64,000 nucleotides of DNA. Source: Beta vulgaris subsp. vulgaris (Eukaryota > Streptophyta > Magnoliopsida > Caryophyllales > Amaranthaceae). The translations under genes and the position numbers were made by a program. The stretch is from assembly GCF_026745355.1 (NCBI RefSeq), contig NC_079206.1, positions 23,208,899 through 23,272,898 of the forward strand. Reading direction: 5' to 3'. The notes under the pieces are model-generated. The model was not told the origin of the DNA, did no database searches, and saw only the letters and a program-made list of their open reading frames with translations. Below, piece after piece: positions 36,434 to 48,100 of this stretch. Within the stretch, counting starts at the first letter, position 1; each line of letters begins with the position of its first letter.

Positions 36434-36460
36434 CCCCCCCCCCCCCCCCCCCCCCCCCCC
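36434..36460. repeat. 27-base poly-C tract
   Basis: An uninterrupted C run in the protease gene intron. Runs this long are hard to sequence, so its true length is uncertain. Confidence 0.9.
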
Positions 36461-37069
36461 TACGGCCCTACCCCAGAAAAAAAAAAAGGCCCAGATTTTG
36501 TGGAAAAGTGACTTCATATGCTTATTCAGTTCAAGTTTACGAAGAAGAGGGCCAACAATATATGTAAGCCAAGTGATATATGTCCAAGTTACTTTAGGGG
36601 TAAAGACCTTTCATACTAGGATACCGTCCCACTCAAGCAAGTTATAAAAATGGTACGAACAGATACATTTGAAGTAAACTCGCCTCTTACCTGAACTTAT
36701 TCAATGGTTGCTGGCTTGCTGCTAAACCCTTTTGGTTTCTTTGTACATCTTTTGAAATTCTGCCCTGTACATTTTAGAAAGTTACTGCCTAGTGGGGTTT
36801 GATGACCCCATGACCTCAAAATCACGAGGAACATCCCTGACCCTTGACACTAGGCCACATCATATTTGGTGCTGTAGAAATTACATGGAAACTAAAGGAT
36901 ATCCATGGAAGAAAAAAAAATTAATAAATTTATCTGTCATATATGTAAGAAGTATTCCCGTCAATTGTGACTTTTTCTAACTCATTACATATGTAGGGCG
37001 CATAGTTATACTTATCAAACATTGGCAAGAAATACCATAATAAAACAGCCATATGTAAGTTCTTACCTG

Positions 37070-37273
37070 TATAGAATTTCAGTAATGATATAAGAGAGAG
37101 AGAAAGAAAGGTTTAGAGAGAAGAATAAATTCTATTCATATCTCAGTTTATGATCTTACAAAACTCTATTACAGCTAAGATGACAGCTTATATAGAGAGA
37201 TATTACAAGAAGTTATAACCAACTTAACTAACTTGTAACAAACTTATAACTTATAACCACCTATACTCCTATA
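37070..37273 (-). repeat. 3' LTR of copia-C
   Basis: 204 bases; in plus-strand reading TATAGAATTTCAG to ACTCCTATA. It meets the polypurine tract at 37274. The stop codon of the polyprotein (37269-37271) lies just inside it. It differs from the other LTR at about 37132 and near its right end. Confidence 0.94.
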
Positions 37274-40200
37274 CTCCCCCTTCAAGCTGGACCTTAGAAA
37301 TGAGTCCAAGCTTGGCAGATAAAAGCTGATGTTGAGTAGATGCAAGTGGTTTGGTTAACAAATCTGCTAACTGATTAGCACTAGAGACATGAGCAGTTTG
37401 TATAAAGCCTTCTTCTACCTGCTCCCTGATGTAATGCATATCCCTTTTTATGTGCTTAGTTTTCTCATGAAACATAGGGTTATGAGCAAGGTGTTGAGCA
37501 GAAGTATTATCATAATAGAGAGTGATAGGTAGAGAGATTGAGACTTGAAGATCTTTTAAGAGACCCTGGAGCCAAACAAGTTCACTGGCAGTGGCAGACA
37601 AGCTTCTGTATTCAGCTTCAGCTGAAGATTTGCTAACACTTGATTGCTTCTTGGTTTTCCATGAGATGAGATTGGTGCCAAGAAAAATAGCATAAGAGCT
37701 CAGGGATCTACTACTGAATTGGCACGAACTCCAGTCAGAATCACTATATGCTGTGATTATAAAATCAATATCTGAATTATACCATAAACCAGTATCAAGA
37801 GTACCCTTTAAGTACTTAACCAAATGTAATGCTGCTTTGAGATGTGGAACCCTTGGTGAATTCATAAATTGGCTCAGATGTTGTACAGAGTAAGATAGAT
37901 CTGGCCTAGTAATCCCCAAGTAAAGCAATCTTCCTACTAGCCTCCTATATACATCAGGTTCAGGTAACAAGTCACCCACATCAGTTGATAATTTTAATCC
38001 ACAAGATAAAGGAGCAGCAGCAAGAGTGCAGTCTTGCATCTCAACATCTTCAAGAATGTCTTTAATGTATTTTCTTTGAGAAAGGAAAATACCTTTATCA
38101 GTTCTACAAATTTCAATGCCAAGAAAGTAATTAAGATCACCAATGTCCTTTATAGTGAAAGCTTGATCCAAAGCCTGCTTCACTACTGTTATTTGAGAAG
38201 AAGAAGTACCAGTGATCAAAATATCATCAACATAGACCAGTAGAACTAAGAATTCACCATCTTTACTCCTAGTATATAGAGAGTAATCTTGTTTTGATTG
38301 CACAAAAGCCAAACTCTTCAAAAACTTACAAAGCTCTTTGTTCCATTGTCTTGAAGCTTGCTTCAAGCCATATAATGACCTCTTGAGTCTACAAACTTCA
38401 TCTGATTTAGCTTTCTTATAGCCAGCAGGAGGAAACATATAGACTTCTTCATCTAGAAACCCATGCAAAAATGCATTATTCACATCTAATTGGCAAATAG
38501 GCCACTGCCTAACAGCTGCAAGAGAGATCACTGTTCTAACTGTTGCCAATTTTGCAACAGGAGAGAAAGTTTGATTGAAATCTTGCCCCTCAATTTGTTG
38601 ATAGCCAATAGCAACCAACCTTGCCTTATATCTGTCAATAGTACCATCTGGGTGCAACTTAGTTTTAAAAACCCATTTAGAACCTATAGCCCTTTTTCCA
38701 GCAGGTAAAGGTGTAAGTTCCCAAGTGTTATTGCTCTCAAGAGCAAGAAGTTCTTTATCCATAGCTATGATCCAATTAGGATCATTTTTAGCTTGATTTT
38801 ATGTTTTAGGTTCCACAATCTGAGCTGAGTTAACAGCAAAGGAAAGAGAAGTGGTTTCAGAAGAAGATTTATTTGTGTGTGGTATGTAACCACCAACAAA
38901 ATCAGTAAGGGTAGTGGAAGGTTTTATGATTCTAGAAGATTTTCTGATATGAGAAGTAAGAGAAGGTTTAATAGGATAATGAGGAACAAGAACTGAATCT
39001 GAAGCAGTAATAGGAATATTAGACTCAGTACTTGCAGAATTTTGTAAGGTAGAAACATGATTTTCAGAATTATGAGAATTAGGAGTATTTGAAATGTGAG
39101 TAAGAGATTTAGGATTGGAAGTAGAAGGAGACAAGAAATTAGGAATTTGAGAATCAGTAATATTTTGTTCTTGAGATACAGAAGGTTCAGATTCATCATC
39201 AAAGTGAACCATGGTTTTAGTATTGACAGAAGAATCAGAATTACAAATGTTAGCAATTTTGTAAGGAAATATTGATTCAAAGAAGATTACATCTCTTGAA
39301 ATAAATGTTGTGTGAGAATCAAGATCATATAATTTAAAGGCTTTTTGTCCACAAGGATAACCAAGAAAGATGCATCTTCTTGCTCTAGAGTCAAATTTGT
39401 CTCTCTTAAGTTGCACATTGTAAGCAAAACAAAGAGAGCCAAATACTCTTAATTCAGAATAAGAGGGAAGTTTTTGAAACAATACCTCATATGGTGATTT
39501 CCACTTTAGAACTTTAGTAGGAAGTTTGTTTACCAAGTAAGTGGCTGTCAAAAGACAGTCACCCCAAAACTTCTTAGGCAATGAAGCATGAAATCTCAAT
39601 GCTCGAGCTATTTCAAGCAAGTACCTATGTCTCCTTTCCACCCTGTCATTCTGCTGTGGAACATAGGGAACACTTTTCTGATGCAATATACCCCTGCTAG
39701 CAAACATGTCTGTACAAGCTTCTTTAATCAATTCAGTCCCATTATCTGATCTTATACACTTGACCAATTTATTGAATTGAGTATGTACCATATCCAAGAA
39801 ATAACTCACAGTTTTCTCAACTTGCATCTTGTTGTGTAATAAAAATGTCCATGTGACCCTACTATGATCATCAAGCAATGTTAAGAAATAAGAAGCACCA
39901 TTTAAAGCTCTTATTCTATATGGACCCCAGAGATCTATGTGGATCAAATCAAAACAACTATCAGCCCTATTAACACTAATAGGAAATGGAAATTTATGTT
40001 GTTTTGAATTGAAACAAATTCCACAATTGTATTCATGTAAACCATCACATTTACAGTAAGGGATATGTTACATTTTTTAGAGAGAGGCATGACCAAGCCT
40101 AGCATGCATCAAATCCAATGTGTGTCTACTTCCATTCTTATTCTGAGTTATACTAGTAGCAGTTTTATTTGGCAACATACAAACCACATCATCAATTTTA

Positions 40201-41843
40201 CTATCACTATATACATCCTTTACCACTGTATTACAGACAACAGTGTCACCTTGCATCTGTCTTTGAGCAATCTTCAGGCTCTTGCATCTATCAAAGTAAT
40301 ATAAACCATGTTCTCTTGTACCAGCACCAAGAACAATTGATTTATTGAGGTCCTGGAAATAACAGCCAGTACTTGTAAATTGCACTGAAATGTTATTTTG
40401 TTCAATCAATCTACCAATAGATAATAGATTGTGCTTGAATTCCTTAATCAACATAACATCTTTTAACACCAATGTATCACTCAAATTCACATCACCAATA
40501 ATTTCCACACTCTTCCAGCTTCCATCAGGTAATCCCACTTTCACAGGTAGATTAAGTCTTCTTTTATTCATTAACCAACTATCATTATATGTCATATGAT
40601 CACACGCACCAGAATCTACTATCCATAGACAATCTTCATTTAATTTATTCATATGACAATTAAAAGAATATGACATAATACCTGCAAAATTGGCTAAAGA
40701 ATGATTGTTCTTGATATCACCACCAGATTGTGTTTGTTTCCCTTTCATAGCTCTCATAACTTCTTGACAAATGGCATTTAACATGTCTGTATTCAGGCTA
40801 GTGTCTTCAGTGGAATCAGCAAGAGGTTCATCAGCATAATAATTGTTTTCAGTATGAACATTAGCCACCAGTCTACTCTTACTCCCAACAGCACCATTAT
40901 GACCTTCCTTTGCAGCTTTAATGGCATTGTACCATTCAGGATAACTAATGATCTTGAAGCATTGATCAATGGTATGTCCTTTACCTTTACAGTGAGTACA
41001 CTGTTTATGCATCTTGTCCTTTTTCTCATCTCTCCAATCTCTTCTTCCTTGATTATTCCTTGGATTATTTCTATAAACCTGTGCTGCTAAAGCATTGCTT
41101 TCAATAACAACACCACTAACTTCCTTCTGTTTTTCAATTTCCTGAGCAATTGAAAATACTCTATTAATGCTTGGTAAAGGATCCATAGATAACACATTCG
41201 TTACTGTATTATCAAATCCACTAGTTAATCCAAGCAAGAACTTCATCATTTTATCCTCATCTTCAAATTCAGCAACCTTCTTGAGAAAATTACAACTACA
41301 ATTCTTCAAAACACCACAAGAACAAGAAGGAAAGACACGTAAACATTGCATCTCATCCCAAAGTTTCTTCAATTTTCCATAATATGACACTATAGTCATA
41401 TTTTCTTGTTTCAAATTGTCTATCTCCTTCTTTAATTGGTAAACTAATGGTCCATTAGTTTGACCAAATCTTTCGTTTAATTCTTTCCAAAGATCTACAA
41501 CAGATTCAATATATCCAAAATCATCAGCCAATTCTGAGCTCATAGAACTTAATATCCAACTTACCACCATAAAATCTGCACGTTTCCATTTCTGATAATC
41601 CTTGCTTACTACATCAGGTTTTACAATCTCACCATTGATAAAACCTTCTTTATTTTTGGCAATTAATCCTCGTTTCACATTTCTACGCCATCTTACAAAA
41701 TTTGTTCCAGAAAATACCGTAGAAACAAGTGATGAAGTTGGATTATCAGATGTTACAATGAAATAAGGATCAGATATACCTCCATCATTTGATTGCTGAT
41801 TTTTGCTCAAAACACCTCCATTAGTTGCAGATTCTTCAGACAT
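37269..41843 (-). pseudogene. Copia-C gag-pol polyprotein with three in-frame TAA codons
   Basis: From ATG at 41843: UBN2-type gag (FSGTNFVRWRRNVKRGL, LWDEMQCL), zinc knuckle CTHCKGKGHTIDQC, protease WIVDSGACDHM, the GAG-pre-integrase block (LDLMHARLGHASL), integrase (HIDLWGPY, SDNGTE, ERRHRYLLE), reverse transcriptase (WVFKTKLHPDG, LDVNNAFLHG, LLVYVDDILITG) and RNase H (YSDSDWSSC, SSAEAEYRSLS, YYDNTSAQHLA, DLLTKPL). All segments share one frame. It is interrupted by TAA at 40077-40079 and 40068-40070 and once near 38800, all as single codons. A functional copy would be about 1,520 residues. The intact frame with only nonsense changes fits a recent insertion. Confidence 0.9.
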
Positions 41844-41997
41844 ATTTCAAGATTTTATGAAAATCCTAATATGATTCAGTTTAATTGTAAGAAATTTCAC
41901 AATTGCTTTCACAGTTTGCAAGATTGCAAAAAATCTTTACAAACATAATCAAGAAACAAAAGAAAAAAAAAAATTCAATCTCAGAGAGAGATTCCTT

Positions 41998-42009
41998 GCT
42001 CTGATACCA
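41998..42009 (-). promoter_or_regulatory. Primer-binding site of copia-C
   Basis: Minus strand TGGTATCAGAGC directly joins the LTR at 42010 with no spacer, which fixes the LTR edge and shows that it ends in TA and not CA. Confidence 0.93.
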
Positions 42010-42213
42010 TATAGAATTTCAGTAATGATATAAGAGAGAGAGAAAGAAAGGTTTAGAGAGAAGAATAAATTATATTCATATCTCAGTTTATGATCTTACA
42101 AAACTCTATTACAGCTAAGATGACAGCTTATATAGAGAGATATTACAAGAAGTTATAACCAACTTAACTAACTTGTAACAAACTTATAACTTATAACCAC
42201 CTATACTCCTGTA
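42010..42213 (-). repeat. 5' LTR of copia-C
   Basis: 204 bases, nearly identical to 37070-37273. On the minus strand TATATAAG (42127-42134) is a likely TATA box for the element transcript. Confidence 0.94.
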
Positions 42214-42603
42214 ACCTGTAAGTCCCTGCAAACATTTGTCGCTGTCTCAATAGAATCAAGTTCTACAAATCCAAAGCCCGTTGAAAGATTCTTCCCATTT
42301 TTCAAGTGCTTTTTTATCTGGAGGGAGGGAAAGTAAAGTTGAGCGCCATAAGCTAAGACACAAGTAAAAAAAAAGCATGTAAACTGTCACACTGTGATGT
42401 ACTCACTTTGACACTTAATTATTTTTTATCCTTCCTTCTTTCATATTTTCGCTGATATGCTATGGTATGCTATATATAATTGTATTTTATTTGATCTTAA
42501 TTATTAGGTTTATAACACACCAAGGGATGAGTCATTTACTGTTGAGGAAATCAATGAAGTTCGAGACAAGTTTGCTTCCTTTGTTACCGATTGTTGTCTA
42601 TGA

Positions 42604-43216
42604 ATTTAATTTCTAAATACGTTGTAAACGGGTACCTTAAATCTACGGTAATGTTTTGTAACTCAATTCTACATTTTATATAATAATAGTACGTTTTTTA
42701 ATTTTGAATGTTTATTTGTTGGATTTTGAATTTCATGTGCACTTTTTTGTATCATTGTACATATTATGTTGGTGATATATGAGGGGCAAGAGGAGGTTAA
42801 GTATGGTGGTGAAAATGAGGCTGCAGGCTAGGTAAATGGGTTTTGTAAAATGTTGCAGCTAGCGTTCTATATTGTAATATATACTCTAGGACGTTAATAA
42901 TATAACTAGCGCTGGTTTTTTTTAAAAAAAAGAAATACAACAAGTGCTTCGGTTGATAAAAAACAAACGGAGCACATGAAGCACCAGTGCTTCGGTTGTC
43001 TCCTATCAACCGGAGCACTTGAATTATTCTAAGCACAAAACATCATCAAGTGCTTTGGTTATTTGTGCAACCGGAGCACTTGTAAAATTAAGTGCTCCGG
43101 TCTTCAACCGGAGCACTTGAAAAATGCTCAAGTACTCGTATGGGGTCTGCTACGGGTGAAATACGGAGCACTTGTAGCATTTTTAACCAGAGCACTTGAT
43201 GTTTTTTCCACTAGTG
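42604..43216 (+). repeat. Right subterminal region and terminus of CACTA-ULP
   Basis: After the protease stop come about 300 AT-rich bases of presumed 3' untranslated region. Then at least eight direct and inverted copies of an AAGTGCTCCGGTT-like motif follow (42945-43195), and the terminus TTTTTTCCACTAGTG ends at 43216. The next three bases are CAA. Confidence 0.7.
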
Positions 43217-44736
43217 CAAGTTCCTATGTAGAGGCTGCATCAGATCCTAATTGGGTTTAGGCCATGGAGAAAGAAATTAATTTATTAGCTTTTAATAAAA
43301 CTTGGGAAGTTGTGGATTTGCCTAGTGGTAAAAAAGCCTATTGGCTGCAAATGGGTCTACAAGATAAAGCTTAAAGCAGATGGTACTCTTGAGAGGTATA
43401 AGGCTAGGCTTGTAGCAAAGGGTTATACTCAACAATATGGATTAAATTTTCAAAAACATTTTCTCCAATTATCAAAATGGCTATTAAGCTTTAATTGCCA
43501 TGGCAGCTTTTAAGAAGCGGGATTTGTCGCAACTTGATGTTAATAATGCTTTCTTGCATGGAGAGCTCCATGAAGAAGTTTTTATGAAGATGCCAGATGG
43601 AATTCCCAATCCTAAACATCAAGTTGTTTGCTTAAGAAATCTTCATATGGACTTAAGCAAGCAAGTAGGCAATGGTTTGCCAAATTAGCTAGTGAATACA
43701 GCTTCAAGGCTTCACACAATAAAAGAATATTATTCTTTGTTTCTTAAAAGGCAAAACTCTCACCTCATAGTGGTTGTTGTCTATGTTGATGATGCAATCT
43801 TGACTGGTACTGACCCTACATCTATCAACACTCTTAAGCTACATCTTGATCAGGTTTTTAGCATCAAAGATTTGCGCAAACTCGGCTATTTTCTTGGAAT
43901 TGATATTGGTCCAACTGAAGGTATTGCTCTTACTCAAAAGAAGTTCACTAAGGAACTTCTCATTGTTGCTGACATTGTTACTCCTAAACAAGTATCTACT
44001 CCTCTCCTTCTTCATCTTAAGTTGAGTGATGATCAAGGTGACCTATACTCAGATGTTGCTCATGTTAGACGTCTTGGAAGAAAGTTAAACTTTCTCACTA
44101 ATACAAGACTTGATTTAAGTGAATTACATTATCCAGACTTTATATATGCATTCTCCTACAGTCTTGCATTACAAAGCCTTGCTACATGCTCTAACTATGT
44201 TGATTGTACATCAGGACAAGGAATTCTTCTAAGGGCCTCAGATACACTATCTTTGCAAGCTTTTTTCTACTAGTGAATGGGGTGGATGCTCAGATACAAG
44301 AAGATCTATCTCAAGGTATCTTCTTCTCTTAGGTCAGTCTCCTATAAATTGGAAAAGCAAGAAGCAAAGCACAATCTCAAGGTCTTCATCAGAGGCTGAG
44401 TATGGATCCCTTGCTTCAACTGATCTTGAGGTGACATGGATGGTCAGATTATTAGAAGAGCTAGGTGTGGTTGATTTAAAGTCAGTCACCTTGCATTGTG
44501 ACATCCAAAGTGCCCTTCATATAGCTAGGAACTCTGTGTTCCATAAAAGAACAAAGCACATTTACATAGACTGTCATTTTACAAGAGACAAGGTATTAGA
44601 GGGCCTGATTCGACTAGTTTGTCTACCTACTTATGCTCAGTTGGCTAATATTTTCACAAAGATTCTACCTTCTCAGTATCATAGCTTAATGTCCAAGCTT
44701 GGCATGCTACATACCCTGTCTAGCTTGAGGGGGTAA
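43217..44736 (+). pseudogene. Copia-B reverse transcriptase and RNase H remnant
   Basis: The sense starts abruptly at the CACTA-ULP terminus in the early reverse transcriptase (SYVEAASDPNW), then EKEINLLAFNKTWEVVDLP, KWVYKIKLKADGTLERYKAR, LDVNNAFLHGELHEEVFMKM, VVYVDDAILTGTD at about 43768, YFLGIDIG, RNase H (SEAEYGSLAS, HCDIQSALHIARN, FHKRTKHI) and an end at LSSLRG followed by the polypurine tract. A stop at 43258 and several frameshifts (near 43335, 43465, 43690, 44265) kill it. It is a different copia lineage from copia-C. The 5' half should lie left of the CACTA-ULP left end. Confidence 0.85.
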
Positions 44737-44965
44737 TGGAATTAATAAAGCAACTACAAATACACCACAATCTACTGTACTTTATGTTCTACCGTAGATA
44801 TTTTGTTATAAAAATTAGTTATTACAAGCACGTGTATAACTAATTACATATACATATGTTGTAATACCCTCATTGAAACTCATTCAGAAATATTAAACAT
44901 ATTACAATATTCTCTCTATTCTCTCTATATACTCTTGTTCTATGGATTCCTAATCTTCTTTAGCT
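44737..44965 (+). repeat. Probable 3' LTR of copia-B
   Basis: The polypurine run GAGGGGG (44727-44733) is followed by TAATGGAATTAATAAAG. An LTR starting TGGAATT at 44737 is likely. The right edge is a guess, because no partner LTR is present. Confidence 0.45.
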
Positions 44966-45193
44966 GCAAACCATGAATGATAACAAATTATAAGGATCTT
45001 TGTAATGTGGTAACTTAAATCTGGTTGCATTGATCAACAAAAAAAAAAAAAGATAGTATACACTATAGTTTTATCAGAACAAAATATCATGATCATAACT
45101 CGTACTATTGGTCAAGGACATTCAATAATACTACAACACAGTATCGCTTGTTCGTCTGTTCTTACAGATCCAGCACCTCAGACATCATCGATA

Positions 45194-48100
45194 TTATTTT
45201 GTAAATGATAGCAGCTTCATTTTAGCATGAGATGCAGTTGTAAAGAATTTTTCTATTAATCCACGACCTGGTTTCTCCATAGTAGAAAGCAACCATTCAT
45301 AATCTGAAAATGCATCATCAGACAGTGGCTCCAAAAATTCGCAGTTATTTAAGATTTCCGGCGGTGGAACTCCAGAAATCAGGTTGGTGACCAGCTTTGG
45401 GGCACCCTTGAGAAGAATTTGAGAAGGTACATCTTCTAATGCAGAAGGCAATGCACCAGGAAACACCCCTTGCTTGAAGGGAAGCTCCCTAGCAGGTTGT
45501 AGGCAGAAGTCTAACCACTGATGAATTAGCGGCGATGGCCCTCTGATTCGCCCTCCAAGATTTTCTGTTGGTGGGCATCTAGTTGTAGCTGGAACAGCCT
45601 ACAAGGAGTTTTTTTTTTAATAACAATCAGAAGCGTTACATGGTGTTTTTTGAGACAAAAAAATACAGACTTTCCTAAAACTACACAATGCTCATAAAAA
45701 TATTCAGCATTATTCAACATTCAACACTGGAATACAATGCCCACTTTCCTGTTAGCAATGTAATCAATGCAACTGTACGATGATACATAAACTACAACAT
45801 TCTCGAGCTAAACTTAATATGAACGACTAATACTACCTCTGACTCAAAGAAATTGACCCTTTGGTGGCCGGACACGGTCATCAAGATTCCAGATCTAGAA
45901 CCCTGGGCCATCTCCGACCACTAAAGAATTAAATCTAGGACATGGACATCCTGGTGGTTGTGATATTAGTCGGGGTGGAAGAGAAGGTGATTGTTTCCGG
46001 TAAAATGGCCGAGATTCAGACTGCAGAGAGAGAGATGCAGCTGTAGTGCTTAGAGAAGGTAGTGGTTGACGGACATCAGTGGGAAGTGGATAAGCGGATG
46101 TGGTGCTAAGAGCTCTTGGCTAAAGTCATTTTGGTTGGTGAGGGTGGAGACACAAAAGCTCGTGGCTAGGGGTTGAACAGTGATTTAATTTTTTCCAAAC
46201 CAGACTACTTTGAAGAAAAAGATTCCATTCCCTAGCACCAACCAGATAATCATTTGAATTTCTTGGAGTATTTTCCAAACTCTATACCAACCAAACAGCC
46301 GCTTGATCTCCGTGCCCAAAGCTAACAGCAAGACTATTTTGGGAGAGGGAGTGATCATAAAAAGAACAAAAGAAAAAAGATGGAAGAGGAGGATTGACAA
46401 AAGTCCTTTTCTCTTTAGCTGAATCTGTAGGGGAATATACTTATCGAAGTTGGACATCAGAACTACAGTTGTACATGGCAATGTCATTAGAACATTGTTA
46501 TCTATGTTACCTAAGGAGGCAAGCAGGGACATTACGCTGCAGAGACTTGAAAAAAAGTGGGGTTAGAAAATAAATCACTAAAAGATATTTACTCAAAACC
46601 AAATAACCACAATCATTACTCCAACTGATTACCCCTTACTTCCTTAGCCAGTTGTACAACTGTAGCATCCATCTACAAGCATTTGATCACCATACATAAA
46701 GTACGGAGTCTGGTTCACTAACAACACAATGTCACATTACTAATAGAATTCACTGAATCATACCCACAGGTCCGCCCATAAACTGGCTCCTGACTTCGGA
46801 GCAATAACTGCAACATTTGACATTCGCTTGGCAGCGGGAAGAATGTCATTACTCCATCCTACCGCCACCCAAGCATCACCAACACTAAATGCCTTGAGAT
46901 AGTTCCCACTGTCAAATAATAAGACCTGCATAATACAAGCCATTCAACATGCAGGTTATTATGCAATTAGGATGCATAAATTACATACACAAAAGAGAGA
47001 ATGCGCAAACAATGGTATTATCAAACAGGGATACTCATGTTCAATAACACATCAAAAGGGTAAATTTAAAATAGCCATGTTTCATGATACTAGAATGAAG
47101 TAGGAGATGACATGCCAATTAATTGAGAAGAAGAGAAAATTTCAATTAATGTAATATAGGTCACACAGACAGCTTTAAATTTAGTCCTATAACAATCTTA
47201 CAGGTCAAAAGTAACATCAGCCTCAAACAATTTTAGCAGCAGTTAAGGACAGTTTAACAATAGATATATGTATATCACCTAGGATAGTTCTTTTTGAGTT
47301 TTTGGGGGTTGGGGAGTATGTAGCTTTATTTACATCCTCCTACAATTGCAAAGAGGTTGATTTTTAGTTATATCAATCTGAAAGTTAACAAACTCGTCAG
47401 CAAATTAGCAGCAGTTTAAGGTCGTTAAGGACATTTAAAAAAAGATATAATTTTAATCCATAAGTGATCCAAAGTTGAACAATTACCAGAAAAGACTGTC
47501 GAATTTAGCGGAAATAGAACTGCAGCCTTACCCATGTATTCTTAAAGACATTAAGAGCCACTTTCAACCTCAAGCTACCTTTTAAGAACTGCTCCTAAGA
47601 AGCAACTTTTCAATTCCATCCAACATGAACTCTGAATAATTTAAGCCAAAACTGCCTATTCTTCAGCAAACATAACTACTGGTATTGTATTACCAAGACA
47701 AGTGAATAGCTTTATTACCAACGAACCTCTTTAGTCTGATACCTGTTTTGCAAGTCGAGCAAGGTTCTCTTGTACAGCACTTATTCCACCAGGAACCTCT
47801 TTGTTGATGTCACTGGTATTGTATGACGCTCCCATATACTTCAACACAGCTCCAATAACCTCTCTCGGTGAATCTACCATCGAAATCCTTCCTGCAAGCT
47901 CGGGACGCCATAAATCTTTCCAGTCCTGCAGTGGTGTTCACCAGAAAGTAACTATTGAGTATGCATATATATTGGGTATTGATCTGATGAAAATAGCAGG
48001 TGAATCAAGTATAGTTTTGTCAATACCCAGTGAAGGTCAATAAGTGTACAAACAACTTATGTATGCATGGCAATCCAGTCAGTGCACAAACATTATTACA

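Larger units (their letters stand above)
37070..42213 (-). mobile_element. Copia-C: full-length young Ty1/copia element with TATA-type termini
   Basis: Two 204-bp LTRs (37070-37273 and 42010-42213) differ at only two positions by my reading. ACCTG flanks both sides (37065-37069 and 42214-42218). Minus-strand order is 5' LTR, primer-binding site (41998-42009, TGGTATCAGAGC), gag, protease, integrase, reverse transcriptase, RNase H, polypurine tract (37274-37285, minus strand TTGAAGGGGGAG) and 3' LTR. The LTR ends TATAG...CTATA instead of TG...CA. The one long coding frame carries three TAA codons and no frameshift that I could find. Confidence 0.95.
32964..42603 (+). pseudogene. Transposon gene with Ulp1/SENP-type cysteine protease domain, 5' part missing
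   Basis: Ulp1-type proteases cut SUMO-like modifiers from proteins. Exons with GT-AG borders: 32964-33074 (WPCAWVRF), 33152-33581, 33663-33845, 33946-34056, 34135-34201, 34301-34393 and 42508-42603 (TGA). Catalytic residues are all present: His in HWMLLVI (33950-33952), Asp in YHFDS (34001-34003, 17 codons later), Gln (34313-34315) and Cys in QDGVACGYYV (34328-34330). Exon phases match across every junction I checked in the catalytic part. One fault is a probable slip in an A9 run near 33162, and the 5' exons are cut off by copia-A. The last intron is 8,114 bases because of retrotransposons. Similar protease domains are known in plant MULE elements (Kaonashi type). Confidence 0.75.
32820..43216 (+). 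mobile_element. CACTA-ULP: right end of a CACTA-like element with a Ulp1-type protease gene
   Basis: The right terminus at 43209-43216 is CACTAGTG, preceded by subterminal arrays of GTGCTCCGGTT and AACCGGAGCAC (42935-43200). Upstream lies a multi-exon gene with a Ulp1-like protease domain. Copia-A inserted at 32819/32820 and separates this piece from its left part, which is not in the window. No matching left terminus is visible here, so the membership of the protease gene rests on continuity between its last exon (42603) and the terminus only 600 bases on. Confidence 0.62.

Noticed and set aside
25615..42603. TNPA-like gene and Ulp1-type protease gene as one gene interrupted by a copia element
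   Set aside because: The TNPA-like gene has its own stop at 30280, and the copia gag continues on the other side of CACTA-1, so the two genes most likely belong to different transposons. A formal search could still reverse this.
43063..43260. 65-codon frame spanning the CACTA-ULP terminus
   Set aside because: It joins transposon terminal repeats to a copia fragment by chance; only the part after 43217 has meaning.
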